Origin: Pandoraea pnomenusa | Lineage (GTDB): Bacteria > Pseudomonadota > Gammaproteobacteria > Burkholderiales > Burkholderiaceae | DNA: 64,000 nucleotides | Assembly (NCBI RefSeq): GCF_000767615.3 | Contig: NZ_CP009553.3 | Span: 3,906,001-3,970,000 of the forward strand | Direction: 5' to 3' | In this document: positions 28,254-37,878 of the stretch, piece after piece | Position numbering within the stretch: the stretch's first letter is position 1 | Layout: each line of letters starts with the position of its first letter | Translations under genes and position numbers: made by a program | Notes under the pieces: generated by a model | Seen by the model: only the letters and a program-made list of their open reading frames with translations | Told to the model about the DNA's origin: nothing | Database searches by the model: none

Positions 28254-28931
28254 ATGAGCAAGAAGCCACCGAAACTCAGCCTCGGCGACCTCGCCGCCCT
28301 GCGCGATACGCTCGCGAAGGAGACGGCCGCGCGTGAGGCCGAACGTCTGGCCGCCGCCCAGCGCGCCGCCCAGGCCCGGCGCGACGCCAATGTGTTCCGC
28401 GACAGCATCGGCGACATCGCGCCGCTCGCCGCCAGGGGTGCCGTCGATCGCGTCGAGCACCCGCGTCGCCCGCCCGAGCCCGTCGCCCGCCAGACGCAGG
28501 AAGACGAAGCGGCGGTGCTTTTCGAATCGCTTTCCGACGAGTTCGATCCCGAAGCGCTGCTCGACACCGACGACCGGCTGTCTTACCGCCGCCCCGGCAT
28601 CAGCCAGGACGCCGTACTCAAGCTCCAGCGCGGCGAATGGGTCGTGCAAGCGCAGATCGACCTGCATGGCATGCGCCGCGACGAGGCGCGCGAAGCGCTG
28701 TCCGCGTTTCTGCACGACGCCGTCAAGCGCGGCCTGCGCTGCGTGCGCGTGATCCACGGCAAGGGGCTGGGGTCGGTCAATCGCGAACCGGTGCTCAAGG
28801 ACAAGGTGCGAGGCTGGCTCGCACAGAAGAACGAAGTGCTCGCGTGGGCGCAGGCGCAAGGACGCGACGGCGGCGGCGGTGCGCTGGTAGTATTGCTCCA
28901 GGCTGCGCAGACGAGGGCGCCCCGCGGGTAA
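28254..28931 (+). CDS. Smr-domain protein
   Basis: 225 residues, no clear ribosome site. The N-terminal 110 residues are charged and Ala/Arg-rich, probably helical. The Smr domain follows at about 120-215 with the two hallmark motifs, D-L-H-G (I-D-L-H-G-M-R-R-D-E-A) and H-G-K-G (V-I-H-G-K-G-L-G-S). Stand-alone bacterial Smr proteins of this layout (YdaL/SmrA-type) nick DNA or RNA, and SmrB cleaves mRNA at collided ribosomes. Whether this one acts on RNA or DNA is not decided by the sequence. It is followed after 48 bp by the TRIC-type channel gene on the same strand. Confidence 0.88.
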   Translation: MSKKPPKLSLGDLAALRDTLAKETAAREAERLAAAQRAAQARRDANVFRDSIGDIAPLAARGAVDRVEHPRRPPEPVARQTQEDEAAVLFESLSDEFDPEALLDTDDRLSYRRPGISQDAVLKLQRGEWVVQAQIDLHGMRRDEAREALSAFLHDAVKRGLRCVRVIHGKGLGSVNREPVLKDKVRGWLAQKNEVLAWAQAQGRDGGGGALVVLLQAAQTRAPRG

Positions 28932-28979
28932 GCGAACGCGCCCCCGCCGATCACGACGTATCACTCTCGGGATTCGCCG

Positions 28980-29612
28980 ATGATTCAAGAGATGAGCGCC
29001 CAGCTGCATACGATTCTGGCCGTGATGGAGGCCATAGCCGTATTCTCGTGCGCCATCTCGGGGTTCGCCGAAGCCCGCAAGCAGCACCTCGATCCGGTCG
29101 GCGCCTTCGTGCTGGCCTTCGCCACGGCATTCGGCGGCGGCACGCTGCGCGACGTGCTGCTCGACCATCGTCCGTTCTACTGGGTGCAGCACCAGTGGTA
29201 CACGGTCATCATTCTGGTGCTCTCGCTCTCGACATCCGGCGTCATGAAGCTCGTCTCGCGCGTGGCGACCGAGCGCGTGCTGCTCATTACCGACGCCATC
29301 GGCCTTGGCTTCTTCAGCGCATCCGGCACGTCGCTCGCGCTGCAGACCGACATGTCGGCACTGATGTCCGTGATGATGGGGGTCATTACCGGCGTGGGCG
29401 GCGGCGTGATTCGCGACATCCTCTGCAACGAGGTGCCGCTGGTTTTGCGCGACACACGCCCTTACGCGATATGCGCCTTCGTCGGCGGCTGGATCTACAT
29501 CGCGCTCACGTACGTCGATCTCGACCCGCTCTACACCTTGTCGATCAGCGCGCTGTCGGTGATCTTCGTGCGCCTGATCACCGTCGCGTTCGATGTCCGG
29601 CTCAAATCCTGA
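28980..29612 (+). CDS. TRIC-type cation channel / UPF0126 membrane protein
   Basis: 210 residues; a second in-frame ATG four codons in is also possible. About seven hydrophobic helices are seen. Two internal repeats each carry the family motif: G-G-G-T-L-R-D near residue 56 and G-G-G-V-I-R-D near residue 139. Prokaryotic TRIC proteins form trimeric monovalent cation channels in the inner membrane. The physiological role in bacteria is uncertain. It converges on glnB with a strong hairpin between them. Confidence 0.86.
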   Translation: MIQEMSAQLHTILAVMEAIAVFSCAISGFAEARKQHLDPVGAFVLAFATAFGGGTLRDVLLDHRPFYWVQHQWYTVIILVLSLSTSGVMKLVSRVATERVLLITDAIGLGFFSASGTSLALQTDMSALMSVMMGVITGVGGGVIRDILCNEVPLVLRDTRPYAICAFVGGWIYIALTYVDLDPLYTLSISALSVIFVRLITVAFDVRLKS

Positions 29613-29706
29613 ACACACCGGTTTCGATCCCGCCTCCATCACACATCCAACGCGCCGCTAGCGCGCTTCCAACGCGATACAAACCGAATCGACGGTATCA
29701 AACGTT

Positions 29707-29741
29707 GAAGGGCGACGCCGCCAACGCGGTCGTCGCCCTTC
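29707..29741. terminator. hairpin between convergent TRIC and glnB genes
   Basis: GAAGGGCGACG (29707-29717) and CGTCGCCCTTC (29731-29741) pair, with CCGC/GCGG extending the stem inward. The downstream T-tract is weak (GATTTCC on plus). It probably serves both convergent genes. Confidence 0.6.
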
Positions 29742-29809
29742 CGATTTCCGATGCCCGCCGGCGCACCGTGACCGATCCGAGCGTAGCGGCGCGTGTCGCG
29801 CCGCGCGCC

Positions 29810-30211
<402 letters not shown>

Positions 30212-30266
30212 CTATTGTACCGGGCCGGGAGGGCGTGCCGATGACGGCGCACCCACGGTCGCGGTG

Positions 30267-32363
30267 TCAGGCATGCGGATCGTCCGGCACCGTGTCGAGA
30301 TCCGCGAGCCACACCATCGACTCCGAGTCGCTCGGCGCTCGCCAGTCGCCGCGCGGCGAGAGCGAGCCGCCGGTGCCGACCTTCGGAGCGTTGGGGATGC
30401 ACGACCGCTTGAACTGGCTGGTGCGGAAGAACCGATCGAGGAAGATGCGCAGGTTGCGCTTGATCGCGACCAGGTCGTAGGCGTGTCGCGCGACGTGTCC
30501 CTCGTCCGGCCAGCATCCGAGCGCGGCGTCGTGCCATGCGCTCCACGACAGGAACGCCACCTTGCGCGGGGCATAGCCGAAGCGCAGCGTGTAGTACAGA
30601 TTGAAGTCCTGCAGCTCGTACGGCCCGATGAAGTGCTCGGTGCGCTGCTCGGGCGCCCCGTTGGCCTTGCCGGGCACCAGTTCCGGGCTGATTTCCGTCT
30701 CCAGAATGTCGATGAGCACGTTGCGCTGCGGTGCGCCCTTCGGCGACTTCGCCTGCGAAGCCGACGCGGCGCCGCCCAATTGCCCCGTTTCCGCGACCCA
30801 TCGCACGAGATGCATGATGAGGGTCTTCGGCACGCTGGCATTCACGTTGTAGTGCGACATGTGGTCGCCTACGCCATAGGTGCACCAGCCCAACGCCAGC
30901 TCACTCAGGTCACCGGTGCCGATCACGATGGCGCCCTGATGGTTTGCCAACCGGAACAGGTGATTGGTGCGCTCGCCCGCCTGCACGTTCTCGAAGGTCA
31001 CATCGTAGACCGCTTCGCCGCGGGCGAACGGATGGTCGAGGTCCTTGAGCATCTGCATGCAGCTCGGGCGAATATCGATCTCGCGCGCCGTGCACCCGAC
31101 CGCCTCCATCAGCTCGCGCGCCTGACGCAGCGTGCGCTCGCTCGTGGCGAAGCCTGGCATGGTGTACGCCAGGATGTTCGTGCGCGGCAGGCCAAGACGG
31201 TCCATGACCTTCGCGCACACAAGCAAGGCGTGTGTCGAGTCGAGCCCGCCGGACACTCCGATGACGACCTTCTGAATTTTCGACGACGCCAGACGCTGCA
31301 TCAGCGCCTGGACCTGAATGTTGTAGACCTCGTGGCAGCGCTCGTCACGACGCTGCGCATCGGACGGCACGTACGGGAAGCGCGCGACCGCCCGCGCGAG
31401 CGGCAGTTCGGCGTCGCGCGGGATCCCGAGATCCACCTCGACAGTGCGAAACCGCGCCACTTCGTCCGCATGGCGACGCACCGACACACCGAACGTCGTC
31501 TGGTGCATCCGTTCGCGCGCGAGCCGCTCCAGATCGACGTCCGCGAAAATCAGATGCGACTCGCTCGCGAAGCGGTCCGATTCCGCGAGCATGTCGCCAT
31601 TCTCGTAAATCAACGCCTGGCCATCCCAGGCCAGATCGGTGCTCGACTCCCCCTGTCCGGCCGAGGTGTAGAGATACGCCGCGAGACACCGCGCCGATTG
31701 CTGCCCCACCAGTTGATGGCGATAGGCCGACTTGCCCACGACGACATTCGATGCCGACAGGTTGACGAGCACCGTGGCGCCCGCGAGCGCGGCGAACGAC
31801 GACGGCGGCACCGGCACCCACACGTCCTCGCAGATCTCGCAGTGAAAGCGCAGCAACGGCTGGTCCGCGGCTTCGAAGATGAGCGATCCGAACGGCACGG
31901 CTGTCCCGAGCAGCATGACCGTGTCGACGCCGGCGTCGTCCGCCGCGTTGAACTGGCGCGCCTCGTAGAACTCGCTGTAGTTCGGCAGATACGTCTTCGG
32001 AACGACCCCGTGAATCCGGCCGCGCGCCACGACCACGGCGCAATTGAACAGGCGCTGCTGCACGCGCACCGGCATGCCGACAATGAGCGCCGCCCCAAGC
32101 TCGCGACTCGCCGAAACGATCTCCGCGAGCGCGGCGTCGCAGGCATCGAGCAACGCGCGCTGCTGGAACAGGTCTTCGCAGCTGTATGCGGGAATCCCCA
32201 GTTCGGGGAATGCCACGAGCACCGCGCCGGCGGCGTCGGCCTGCCTGGCGAGCGCAATGGTCTGCGCGGCGTTGTAGGCGGGGTCGGCAACGCGGCATTG
32301 CGGCACGCCAACGGCCACGCGTGCGAAATCGTGATTGTAAAGATTGAGGAATCGGTTGGTCAT
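30267..32363 (-). CDS. nadE: glutamine-dependent NAD+ synthetase
   Basis: 698 residues from the ATG at 32363 (M-T-N-R-F-L-N-L-Y). The N-terminal nitrilase-type glutaminase has the triad Glu in F-P-E-L-G near 50, Lys in P-K-T-Y-L-P-N near 120 and Cys in C-E-I-C-E-D-V-W near 175. The C-terminal synthetase has the PP-loop S-G-G-L-D-S-T near 368 and an interdomain ammonia tunnel by analogy with the mycobacterial enzyme of similar length. It converts deamido-NAD, ATP and glutamine to NAD+. It lies 118 bp upstream of glnB on the same strand, the conserved nadE-glnB pair. Confidence 0.94.
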   Translation of the reverse strand: MTNRFLNLYNHDFARVAVGVPQCRVADPAYNAAQTIALARQADAAGAVLVAFPELGIPAYSCEDLFQQRALLDACDAALAEIVSASRELGAALIVGMPVRVQQRLFNCAVVVARGRIHGVVPKTYLPNYSEFYEARQFNAADDAGVDTVMLLGTAVPFGSLIFEAADQPLLRFHCEICEDVWVPVPPSSFAALAGATVLVNLSASNVVVGKSAYRHQLVGQQSARCLAAYLYTSAGQGESSTDLAWDGQALIYENGDMLAESDRFASESHLIFADVDLERLARERMHQTTFGVSVRRHADEVARFRTVEVDLGIPRDAELPLARAVARFPYVPSDAQRRDERCHEVYNIQVQALMQRLASSKIQKVVIGVSGGLDSTHALLVCAKVMDRLGLPRTNILAYTMPGFATSERTLRQARELMEAVGCTAREIDIRPSCMQMLKDLDHPFARGEAVYDVTFENVQAGERTNHLFRLANHQGAIVIGTGDLSELALGWCTYGVGDHMSHYNVNASVPKTLIMHLVRWVAETGQLGGAASASQAKSPKGAPQRNVLIDILETEISPELVPGKANGAPEQRTEHFIGPYELQDFNLYYTLRFGYAPRKVAFLSWSAWHDAALGCWPDEGHVARHAYDLVAIKRNLRIFLDRFFRTSQFKRSCIPNAPKVGTGGSLSPRGDWRAPSDSESMVWLADLDTVPDDPHA

Positions 32364-32663
32364 GTCGGCGGCTACCAGGCATCGCCCGTGTGCCAGCCCG
32401 TCGGCAAGCGGAGCGGCCATGCGTGGCGCGCCCGCCCGACGCGAGTGGCGGACGTGAGAATCGCCAGTATATTACGCGAGGCCCCGATTTGCCGGGCCCC
32501 ACGCCGCTTCAGCGCCCTCGTTCGCCCTGCGCCCGCGGTCCGGCCATGCATCGTCGCCACGCTATCCCGCTATCCGGCTATCCCGCTGTCCCGCTTGCAC
32601 GCGGACGCAACACCGCCACACACATGTCGTCGCCCACGGTGGCGTCGTCATGGGCGGCATGCG
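32364..32663. other. intergenic gap upstream of nadE
   Basis: 300 bp with no gene. It contains an 8-bp tandem repeat at 32561-32592. I see no strong promoter pair, although AT-rich DNA near 32466-32475 on the minus strand (TATACT) could be a -10 box for nadE. Confidence 0.5.
32561..32592. repeat. 8-bp tandem repeat, four copies
   Basis: GCTATCCC, GCTATCCG, GCTATCCC and GCTGTCCC follow one another without gaps upstream of nadE. Confidence 0.92.
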
Positions 32664-33800
32664 TCACGGCGTATGCCGCTTGAACGGCGTATGCGCCTCG
32701 AGCTCGCCGATGTGCTCATCCATCGCCGTCGTCTCCGCGTCGAGAAATTCGGCGATGGCATCGGCAAAACGTGTGTCCGCAATCCAGTGCGCCGACCAGG
32801 TGGGCGTGGGAAGCAACCCGCGCGCCATCTTGTGCACCCCCTGCGCGCCGCCCTCGAAACTGCGCAGTCCATGCGCAATGCAATATTCGATGCCCTGCGC
32901 GTAGCACGTCTCGAAATGCATGCCGGAGACGAAGTCCGTGGCGCCCCAGTAGCGGCCGTACATCGTGTCCCCGCCGATCACGTTCAGCGCGCAGGCGAGC
33001 GGTCGGCCGTCGCGCTCGGCCATCACGAGCATCAGCGCGTCGGGCATCGCGGCATGCACGTCACCGAAGAACCCACGGCTCAGGTACGGTGCGTTCCAGT
33101 GCTCGCGATAGGTGTTCTCATAGCACCGGTAGAAGAAATCGAGCGCCGCGTCGTCGATGTCGGCGCCGCGCAGCCATCGATACGTCACGCCCGCGTCGCG
33201 CACGCGGCGTCGATCCTGCCGGAGCTTCTTGCGCTTTTCCTGGTTCATCTGCGCGAGGAAATCGTCGAACGTGGCGAACCCCGGGTTCTCCCAATGGAAC
33301 TGCACGCCTTCGCGAAGCATGTAGCCCGCTTCGGTCAGCGCCGCCAGATCGTCGTCGTGCGCGAACAGCACGTGGATCGATGACAACTCGACCTGCTTGG
33401 CGAAAGCGATCGCACCGCGTGCGAGCGCCACGCGTTCGGCATGCGTGCGCGCGAGCAGGCGCGGTCCGGTGACTGGCGAGAACGGCACCGCGCACAGCAG
33501 TTTCGGGTAGTAGTCCAGGCCGTGGCGGGCAAACGCGTCGGCCCAGGCGTGATCGAAAACGTACTCGCCGCGCGAGTGCGATTTGACATACAGCGGCATC
33601 GCCCCGACAAGGCGCTCGCCCGCATGCATGAGCAGATAGGCGGGCTGCCAGCCGGTGCGCTTGGCCGCGCAGCCGCTCGTGTGCATGGCGTTCAGGAAAG
33701 CGTGCTGCACGAATGGATTGCCGCCGGCGAGCGCGTTCCACGCGTCGGCCGATACGTCTTCGATCGAATGCACCACACGAATGACCACGTCGCTGCTCAC
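32664..33800 (-). CDS. GNAT/FemAB-like acyltransferase family protein (COG3146-type)
   Basis: 378 residues from a GTG at 33800, which has a GGGGGA ribosome site 6 nt upstream; the frame runs to 33869 without one. The double-GNAT, FemAB-like architecture is suggested by N-P-F-V-Q-H-A-F-L near residue 25, W-x-P-A-Y-L-L, and the central basic stretch N-Q-E-K-R-K-K-L-R-Q-D-R-R-R-V. Later come G-G-D-T-M-Y-G-R-Y-W-G-A and F-E-T-C-Y-A-Q-G-I-E-Y-C-I. Relatives are annotated as peptidoglycan-related or general N-acetyltransferases; none that I know has a settled function. It follows the ppa terminator on the same strand and appears monocistronic. Confidence 0.75.
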   Translation of the reverse strand: MSSDVVIRVVHSIEDVSADAWNALAGGNPFVQHAFLNAMHTSGCAAKRTGWQPAYLLMHAGERLVGAMPLYVKSHSRGEYVFDHAWADAFARHGLDYYPKLLCAVPFSPVTGPRLLARTHAERVALARGAIAFAKQVELSSIHVLFAHDDDLAALTEAGYMLREGVQFHWENPGFATFDDFLAQMNQEKRKKLRQDRRRVRDAGVTYRWLRGADIDDAALDFFYRCYENTYREHWNAPYLSRGFFGDVHAAMPDALMLVMAERDGRPLACALNVIGGDTMYGRYWGATDFVSGMHFETCYAQGIEYCIAHGLRSFEGGAQGVHKMARGLLPTPTWSAHWIADTRFADAIAEFLDAETTAMDEHIGELEAHTPFKRHTP

Positions 33801-33934
33801 CGCTTCCCCCTCGTCTGCCTGCCTGTGTGTCGACCGCGACACCCCCTGTGCCGGCCCGGCCCGCGCCAATCGCGCGCCGACACCGAATCGCCAGCCATTG
33901 TCGCCGAACTCGGCGCCGCTTTCAGACAGGCAAC

Positions 33935-33962
33935 AAAAAACCCGGCATGATGCCGGGTTTTT
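33935..33962 (-). terminator. intrinsic terminator of ppa
   Basis: CCCGGCA-TGA-TGCCGGG, flanked by A and T runs on both sides so it can act in both directions. On the minus strand it lies 50 bp past the ppa stop with TTTTTTGTTG after it. Confidence 0.92.
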
Positions 33963-34008
33963 CGGATGCCGGAAGGCGGCGTCGAGCGCCGCCCGCGAGC
34001 CATGACGC

Positions 34009-34536
34009 TCACTTCTTGGCGTTGGCCACGCCGTCGACGATTTCCTTGTGAGCGGCCTCGATGCCTTCCCAGCCTTCGACCTTGACCCACTTGCCCTTCT
34101 CGAGCGCCTTGTAGTTCTCGAAGAAGTGCTTGATCTGGTCCTTGAGGTAGCCCGGCACGTCGTCGATCGACTTCATGTGCGCCGTCATCGGGCAGATCTT
34201 GTCGACCGGCACGACGACCAGCTTGGCGTCCACGCCCGATTCGTCGGTCATGTTGAGCATGCCCAGCGCGCGGCAACGCACGATGGAGCCGGCCAGCAGC
34301 GGGAACGGCGTGACGACCAGCGCGTCGACGGGGTCGCCGTCGCCCGCGAGCGTTTGCGGAATGAAGCCGTAATTGGCCGGGTAGCGCATGCCCGTGCCGA
34401 TGAAGCGGTCAACGACCAGCAGGCCCAGATCCTTGTCGGCTTCGTACTTTACCGGGTCGCTTTGCGCCGGGATTTCGATGATGACGTTGAAATCGTTGGG
34501 GATGTCCTTGCCGGCAGGCACGTGGTTGAAGCTCAT
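34009..34536 (-). CDS. ppa: inorganic pyrophosphatase, family I
   Basis: 175 residues with AGGA before the ATG. The family I signature D-x-D-P-x-D is present as D-G-D-P-V-D-A-L near residue 66, preceded by Y-P-A-N-Y-G-F-I-P-Q. K-Y-E near residue 30 and D-K-I-C-P-M-T near 114 supply further Mg and phosphate ligands. It hydrolyses pyrophosphate from biosynthetic reactions, in the cytoplasm as a hexamer. It is monocistronic, with its own terminator. Confidence 0.96.
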   Translation of the reverse strand: MSFNHVPAGKDIPNDFNVIIEIPAQSDPVKYEADKDLGLLVVDRFIGTGMRYPANYGFIPQTLAGDGDPVDALVVTPFPLLAGSIVRCRALGMLNMTDESGVDAKLVVVPVDKICPMTAHMKSIDDVPGYLKDQIKHFFENYKALEKGKWVKVEGWEGIEAAHKEIVDGVANAKK

Positions 34537-34639
34537 GATGGCATTCCTGTGTATGAAAATGGGCGTGCCGCCGCGCGGCGCATCCCCCCCGCCGACCGGC
34601 CGGGTGTCGCGCCGCCCGACGGCAATCGGGCGCGGAACA

Positions 34640-35824
34640 TTATAGCGGGTTTGCCCGCCCTCCCTGTAGCGCCGGCAGCCTGGCCAGCCGTGCCGGCGTC
34701 AGGTCGTCCACCCCGGCACAGCCCAGCAATTGCATCGTCGTGCGCAATTCGTCGAGCAGCAGCGCCAGCACCCCGGCGGCCCCCGCCGCACCGCACGCGG
34801 CGACACCATACAACGGCGCACGGCCGAGCAGCACGCCCTTGGCGCCGAGCGCCACGGCCTTGACCACGTCGGCCCCGCGCCGCACGCCGCCGTCGACGAA
34901 TACCGCCATGCCCGGGCCTCGCTCGCTCACCGCCGCCACGATCGGCTCCAGCGCCTCGAGCGGCGCCAGCGTGCTGCCCAGTTGCCGGCCGCCATGGTTC
35001 GAGACCACGATGCCGTCGGCACCATGCGCTTGCGCCTGACGGGCGTCGTCCACCGTCTGAATGCCCTTGACGAGCACTTCGCCCGGCCAATGGCGCCGCA
35101 CCCAGGCCAGGTCGTCCCAACCGAGCGACAGGTCCATCTGACGGCTCAGCATGGCCGCATGGCGCGCCAGGTCGGCCCGCTCGCCCACACTCTTCGCGAT
35201 ATTGCGCAGTTGCGGCGCCCCGTGGGCCAGCATCTGCCAGCTCCAGTGCGGATGCCGCAGGCAATCTGCCACCAGCCGCGGCGTAACGCGTAGCGGTAGC
35301 TTGAAACCGTTGCGCACGTCGTGATCGCGCTTGCCGTGCACCGGCGTATCCACGGTGAGCAGCAGCGTGCGAAAACCCGCCTCGCGTGCGCGGCGCATCA
35401 TGCTCTCGGCGATGCGCCGATCCTGCTGGACATACAACTGAAGCCACAGTTGCGCGTCGGGAGCCGCCGCGCGCACGTCTTCGAGCAACGAGGTCGACGC
35501 GGTCGACAACACGAACGGCAATCCGGCATCGGCCGCCGCCCGGGCAAGCAACTCGTCCGCGCGCGGCCAGAACAGACCGTTCAGGCCGGTAGGCCCCACC
35601 GCCATCGGCGCACTGGCCGCGCGGCCCCAGAACGTGGTCGCCGCCGAACATTGCGACGTATCCGTCATGACGCGCGGCAAAAACCCCCACTGCCCGAACG
35701 CATCCCGATTGCGTCGCAAGGCGTCGCCGTCTTCGGCACCGCCCTCCAGATAATCGAACGCCAGCTTCGTCAACCGCCGCCGCGCCGCCCGCCGGTAATC
35801 CTCCACGCAGGAAAATGCCCGCAT
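34640..35824 (-). CDS. FMN-dependent alpha-hydroxy-acid dehydrogenase (L-lactate/mandelate type)
   Basis: 394 residues from the ATG at 35824 with GGGGGA 4 nt upstream. TIM barrel of the LldD/MdlB/glycolate oxidase family: F-D-Y-L-E-G-G-A near residue 24, L-P-R-V-M, P-T-G-L-N-G-L-F-W-P, and the catalytic His in V-S-N-H-G-G-R-Q-L near 270. The FMN phosphate loop D-G-G-V-R-R-G-A-D-V follows near 302. It oxidises an L-2-hydroxyacid to the 2-oxoacid, passing electrons to quinone or O2. The A-P-x-D-A-Q-L-W-L-Q-L-Y stretch is family-typical. It is divergent from the IclR gene with an AATTGCA motif between them, tying it to the cluster that contains the D-specific dehydrogenase. Exact substrate unknown. 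Confidence 0.86.
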   Translation of the reverse strand: MRAFSCVEDYRRAARRRLTKLAFDYLEGGAEDGDALRRNRDAFGQWGFLPRVMTDTSQCSAATTFWGRAASAPMAVGPTGLNGLFWPRADELLARAAADAGLPFVLSTASTSLLEDVRAAAPDAQLWLQLYVQQDRRIAESMMRRAREAGFRTLLLTVDTPVHGKRDHDVRNGFKLPLRVTPRLVADCLRHPHWSWQMLAHGAPQLRNIAKSVGERADLARHAAMLSRQMDLSLGWDDLAWVRRHWPGEVLVKGIQTVDDARQAQAHGADGIVVSNHGGRQLGSTLAPLEALEPIVAAVSERGPGMAVFVDGGVRRGADVVKAVALGAKGVLLGRAPLYGVAACGAAGAAGVLALLLDELRTTMQLLGCAGVDDLTPARLARLPALQGGRANPL

Positions 35825-35924
35825 CGCTTCCCCCAAATTCCTTGTCGCCCTGGTGTCTCGCAGCGGTGCATCGTGCATGGCAGTGCACTGCCGGTACGGG
35901 ACAAATCGTTAGTCGCTCACAAAC

Positions 35925-35938
35925 AATTGCATTACAAT
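35925..35938. promoter_or_regulatory. candidate IclR operator, site 1
   Basis: AATTGCATTACAAT lies in the divergent gap between the hydroxyacid dehydrogenase and the IclR gene, 37 bp before the IclR start. It resembles the two motifs at 43688 and 43708. Confidence 0.45.
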
Positions 35939-35974
35939 CACTATCGTTACTATCCGAACATACCGGTACCTGCC

Positions 35975-36859
35975 ATGCCGCGCACGACCGCCCGGTCCAC
36001 CCGGTCACCCCGCCGCACCGAAGACACCTCCGCTGCCTCCTCGACCCCGCCCACCGGGACGGCGGGTAGCGGCAAATCGACGTCGCGTTCGTCCCTTTTC
36101 GTGGGATCGACGGAAAAAACCTTTCAGGTGCTGCACGCCTTCGACGGCCCGGCGCGCTACATGACGCTGGGCGACATCGCCAAAGCCGCCGGGCTTGATC
36201 GCAGCGCCACGCAGCGGCTCGTGCATACGCTCGAAGTGCTCGGCTATCTCTTTCGCGTGCCGGAGACCCGCACTTACGGGCTGACCACGAAAGTGCTCCA
36301 GTTCTCGTTCAACTACATCCGCGCGAACGATCTGGTGGAGAAGGCCGCGCCGTATCTGCTCGACATCTTCCGGCGCGTCGGCGAGACCACCAACCTCCAG
36401 GAGCTCGACGGCCACGAGATCGTGTACATCGCACGTTTTCCGGGCCAGCACCTCGTGAACATCGGTATCGTGGTCGGCGCACGGCTGCCGGCCATGTTCA
36501 CGGCGTCGGGCATTGCGATGCTCTCGCGACTGCCCGAGGCGCGCGTGCGGGAAATCCTGGCGAACACGCCGCTCGAACCGATGACGCCGTACACGGTCAT
36601 CGACGAGAAGAAACTTCTCGAGCGAATCCAGACTGCCGCTCGCCGGGGCTATGCCATCGTCGAGAGCGAAACCGTGATGGGCGACATTTCGGTCGCCGCG
36701 CCGATTACCGATCACGACGGACAGGCCGTTGCGGCCATCAACATCTCGGTGCCCACCTCGCGCTGGACCCGCGAACGCGTGGAAGCCGAACTCGCGCCTC
36801 ACGTTCAGGTGGCGGCGACGTCCATCTCCAAATCGCGCCTGTCGACATTCCGCCGGTAA
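35975..36859 (+). CDS. IclR-family transcriptional regulator
   Basis: 294 residues from the ATG at 35975; the long open frame upstream runs through the divergent gene and is not coding. The first 45 residues are a Thr/Ser/Arg-rich extension. The winged-helix domain covers about 45-110 (F-Q-V-L-H-A-F; L-G-D-I-A-K-A-A-G-L-D-R-S-A-T-Q-R-L-V). The C-terminal effector domain contains L-Q-E-L-D-G-H-E-I-V-Y-I-A-R, F-T-A-S-G-I-A-M-L-S and the closing V-A-A-I-N-I-S-V-P-T. It is flanked by hydroxyacid and lyase genes and probably controls them. Repressor or activator cannot be told. Confidence 0.86.
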   Translation: MPRTTARSTRSPRRTEDTSAASSTPPTGTAGSGKSTSRSSLFVGSTEKTFQVLHAFDGPARYMTLGDIAKAAGLDRSATQRLVHTLEVLGYLFRVPETRTYGLTTKVLQFSFNYIRANDLVEKAAPYLLDIFRRVGETTNLQELDGHEIVYIARFPGQHLVNIGIVVGARLPAMFTASGIAMLSRLPEARVREILANTPLEPMTPYTVIDEKKLLERIQTAARRGYAIVESETVMGDISVAAPITDHDGQAVAAINISVPTSRWTRERVEAELAPHVQVAATSISKSRLSTFRR

Positions 36860-36902
36860 GCCGCCGTCCGGCGTCCGGGCTCACCCGGACACCGGCCAAG
36901 CC

Positions 36903-37814
36903 TCACCGGCCTTCGAAAATCGCCAATTGACGCGTGAGTTCGGCACGCAGCTCGCTCGAGAGCGCCGCGGCGGGCGGCACGAGCGGCGCAAGCATCGCCG
37001 GCGCATTCACCCCGATCAGATCCATCACCGACTTCATCGGCCCCGGGTTCGTTTCGGCGAACGCCAGGTTCATGAGCGGAATGAGCGAGCGATGCACCGC
37101 CAGGGCCTCGGCCGTCTTGCCCTCGGCCGCGAGTGCGAAGATCCGCTGCCATGCCGTGGGCAGCAGCGACGCGGTGACCACAATACCGCCACGCGCCCCC
37201 GCCGCCACGTGCAGCGGGAACAGCGTGTCTTCGCCGCTGAGCACCGCAAACGACTCGTCCACGCCCGCCACCGTGCGCAGGAAATGCCACATGTCGGTGT
37301 TGCAGGCCTTCATGCCCACGATGTTTTCGTGGCGCGAGAGCTCGTGCAGCACTTCCGGCGCAATCGCGATGCGCGTGCGATAAGGAATCTCATAGATGAG
37401 GATCGGCAGCGGCGATTCGTCGGCGTATCGCAGGAAGTAGTCGCGAATGCCGGCTTGCGTGGGATTCGTGTAGTACGGCGTGAGCACGAGCAATCCGTCG
37501 GCGCCCGCGGCCGCGAAATCGCGTCCGGCGCCGATGGCGTCGTGATAGCCCGGGTCGAGCACGCCGGCGATCACCGGCACGTCGCGGCCGTGGGCCTTGA
37601 CTTCCTGCACGGTGATTTCCGCCATGCGCACGCGCTCTGCGCGCGAGAGCGCCCCGTATTCGCCGGTGCCGCCGAGCGGCACCACGCCGTCGATGCCTTG
37701 CTTGAGCAGATAGCGCAGCAATGCGCGCGCGGCGTCGGAATGAATCGTGTCGTCGGCGTTCACCGGCGTGGGAATGGCCGGCAGAATGCCCTTGAGTTGT
37801 TCGGAGCGAAGCAT
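36903..37814 (-). CDS. dihydrodipicolinate synthase / N-acetylneuraminate lyase family protein
   Basis: 303 residues. TIM barrel with G-G-T-G-E-Y near residue 48, Y-Y-T-N-P-T-Q near 113, Y-E-I-P-Y-R-T near 140 and the Schiff-base Lys in G-M-K-A-C-N near 168. The tyrosine, the arginine of P-x-R-T and the lysine are kept, so 2-oxoacid (pyruvate-type) chemistry is likely. The G-T-T-G-E and Y-N-V-P sequences of lysine-biosynthetic DapA are altered, and the gene is last in a catabolic transport operon. It is therefore more likely an aldolase or dehydratase of a hydroxy-oxo acid than the biosynthetic enzyme. Substrate unknown. Confidence 0.82.
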   Translation of the reverse strand: MLRSEQLKGILPAIPTPVNADDTIHSDAARALLRYLLKQGIDGVVPLGGTGEYGALSRAERVRMAEITVQEVKAHGRDVPVIAGVLDPGYHDAIGAGRDFAAAGADGLLVLTPYYTNPTQAGIRDYFLRYADESPLPILIYEIPYRTRIAIAPEVLHELSRHENIVGMKACNTDMWHFLRTVAGVDESFAVLSGEDTLFPLHVAAGARGGIVVTASLLPTAWQRIFALAAEGKTAEALAVHRSLIPLMNLAFAETNPGPMKSVMDLIGVNAPAMLAPLVPPAAALSSELRAELTRQLAIFEGR

Positions 37815-37878
37815 GAGTTAAACGTCCGTGGTTCGTGAGTACGGGAAAAGTCCGGGCGGCGCGCGCGGCGCCCCGCGA

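Noticed and set aside
35321..35974. Upstream extension of the IclR frame
   Set aside because: It crosses the divergent dehydrogenase gene and its promoter. The ATG at 35975 gives a normal family length.
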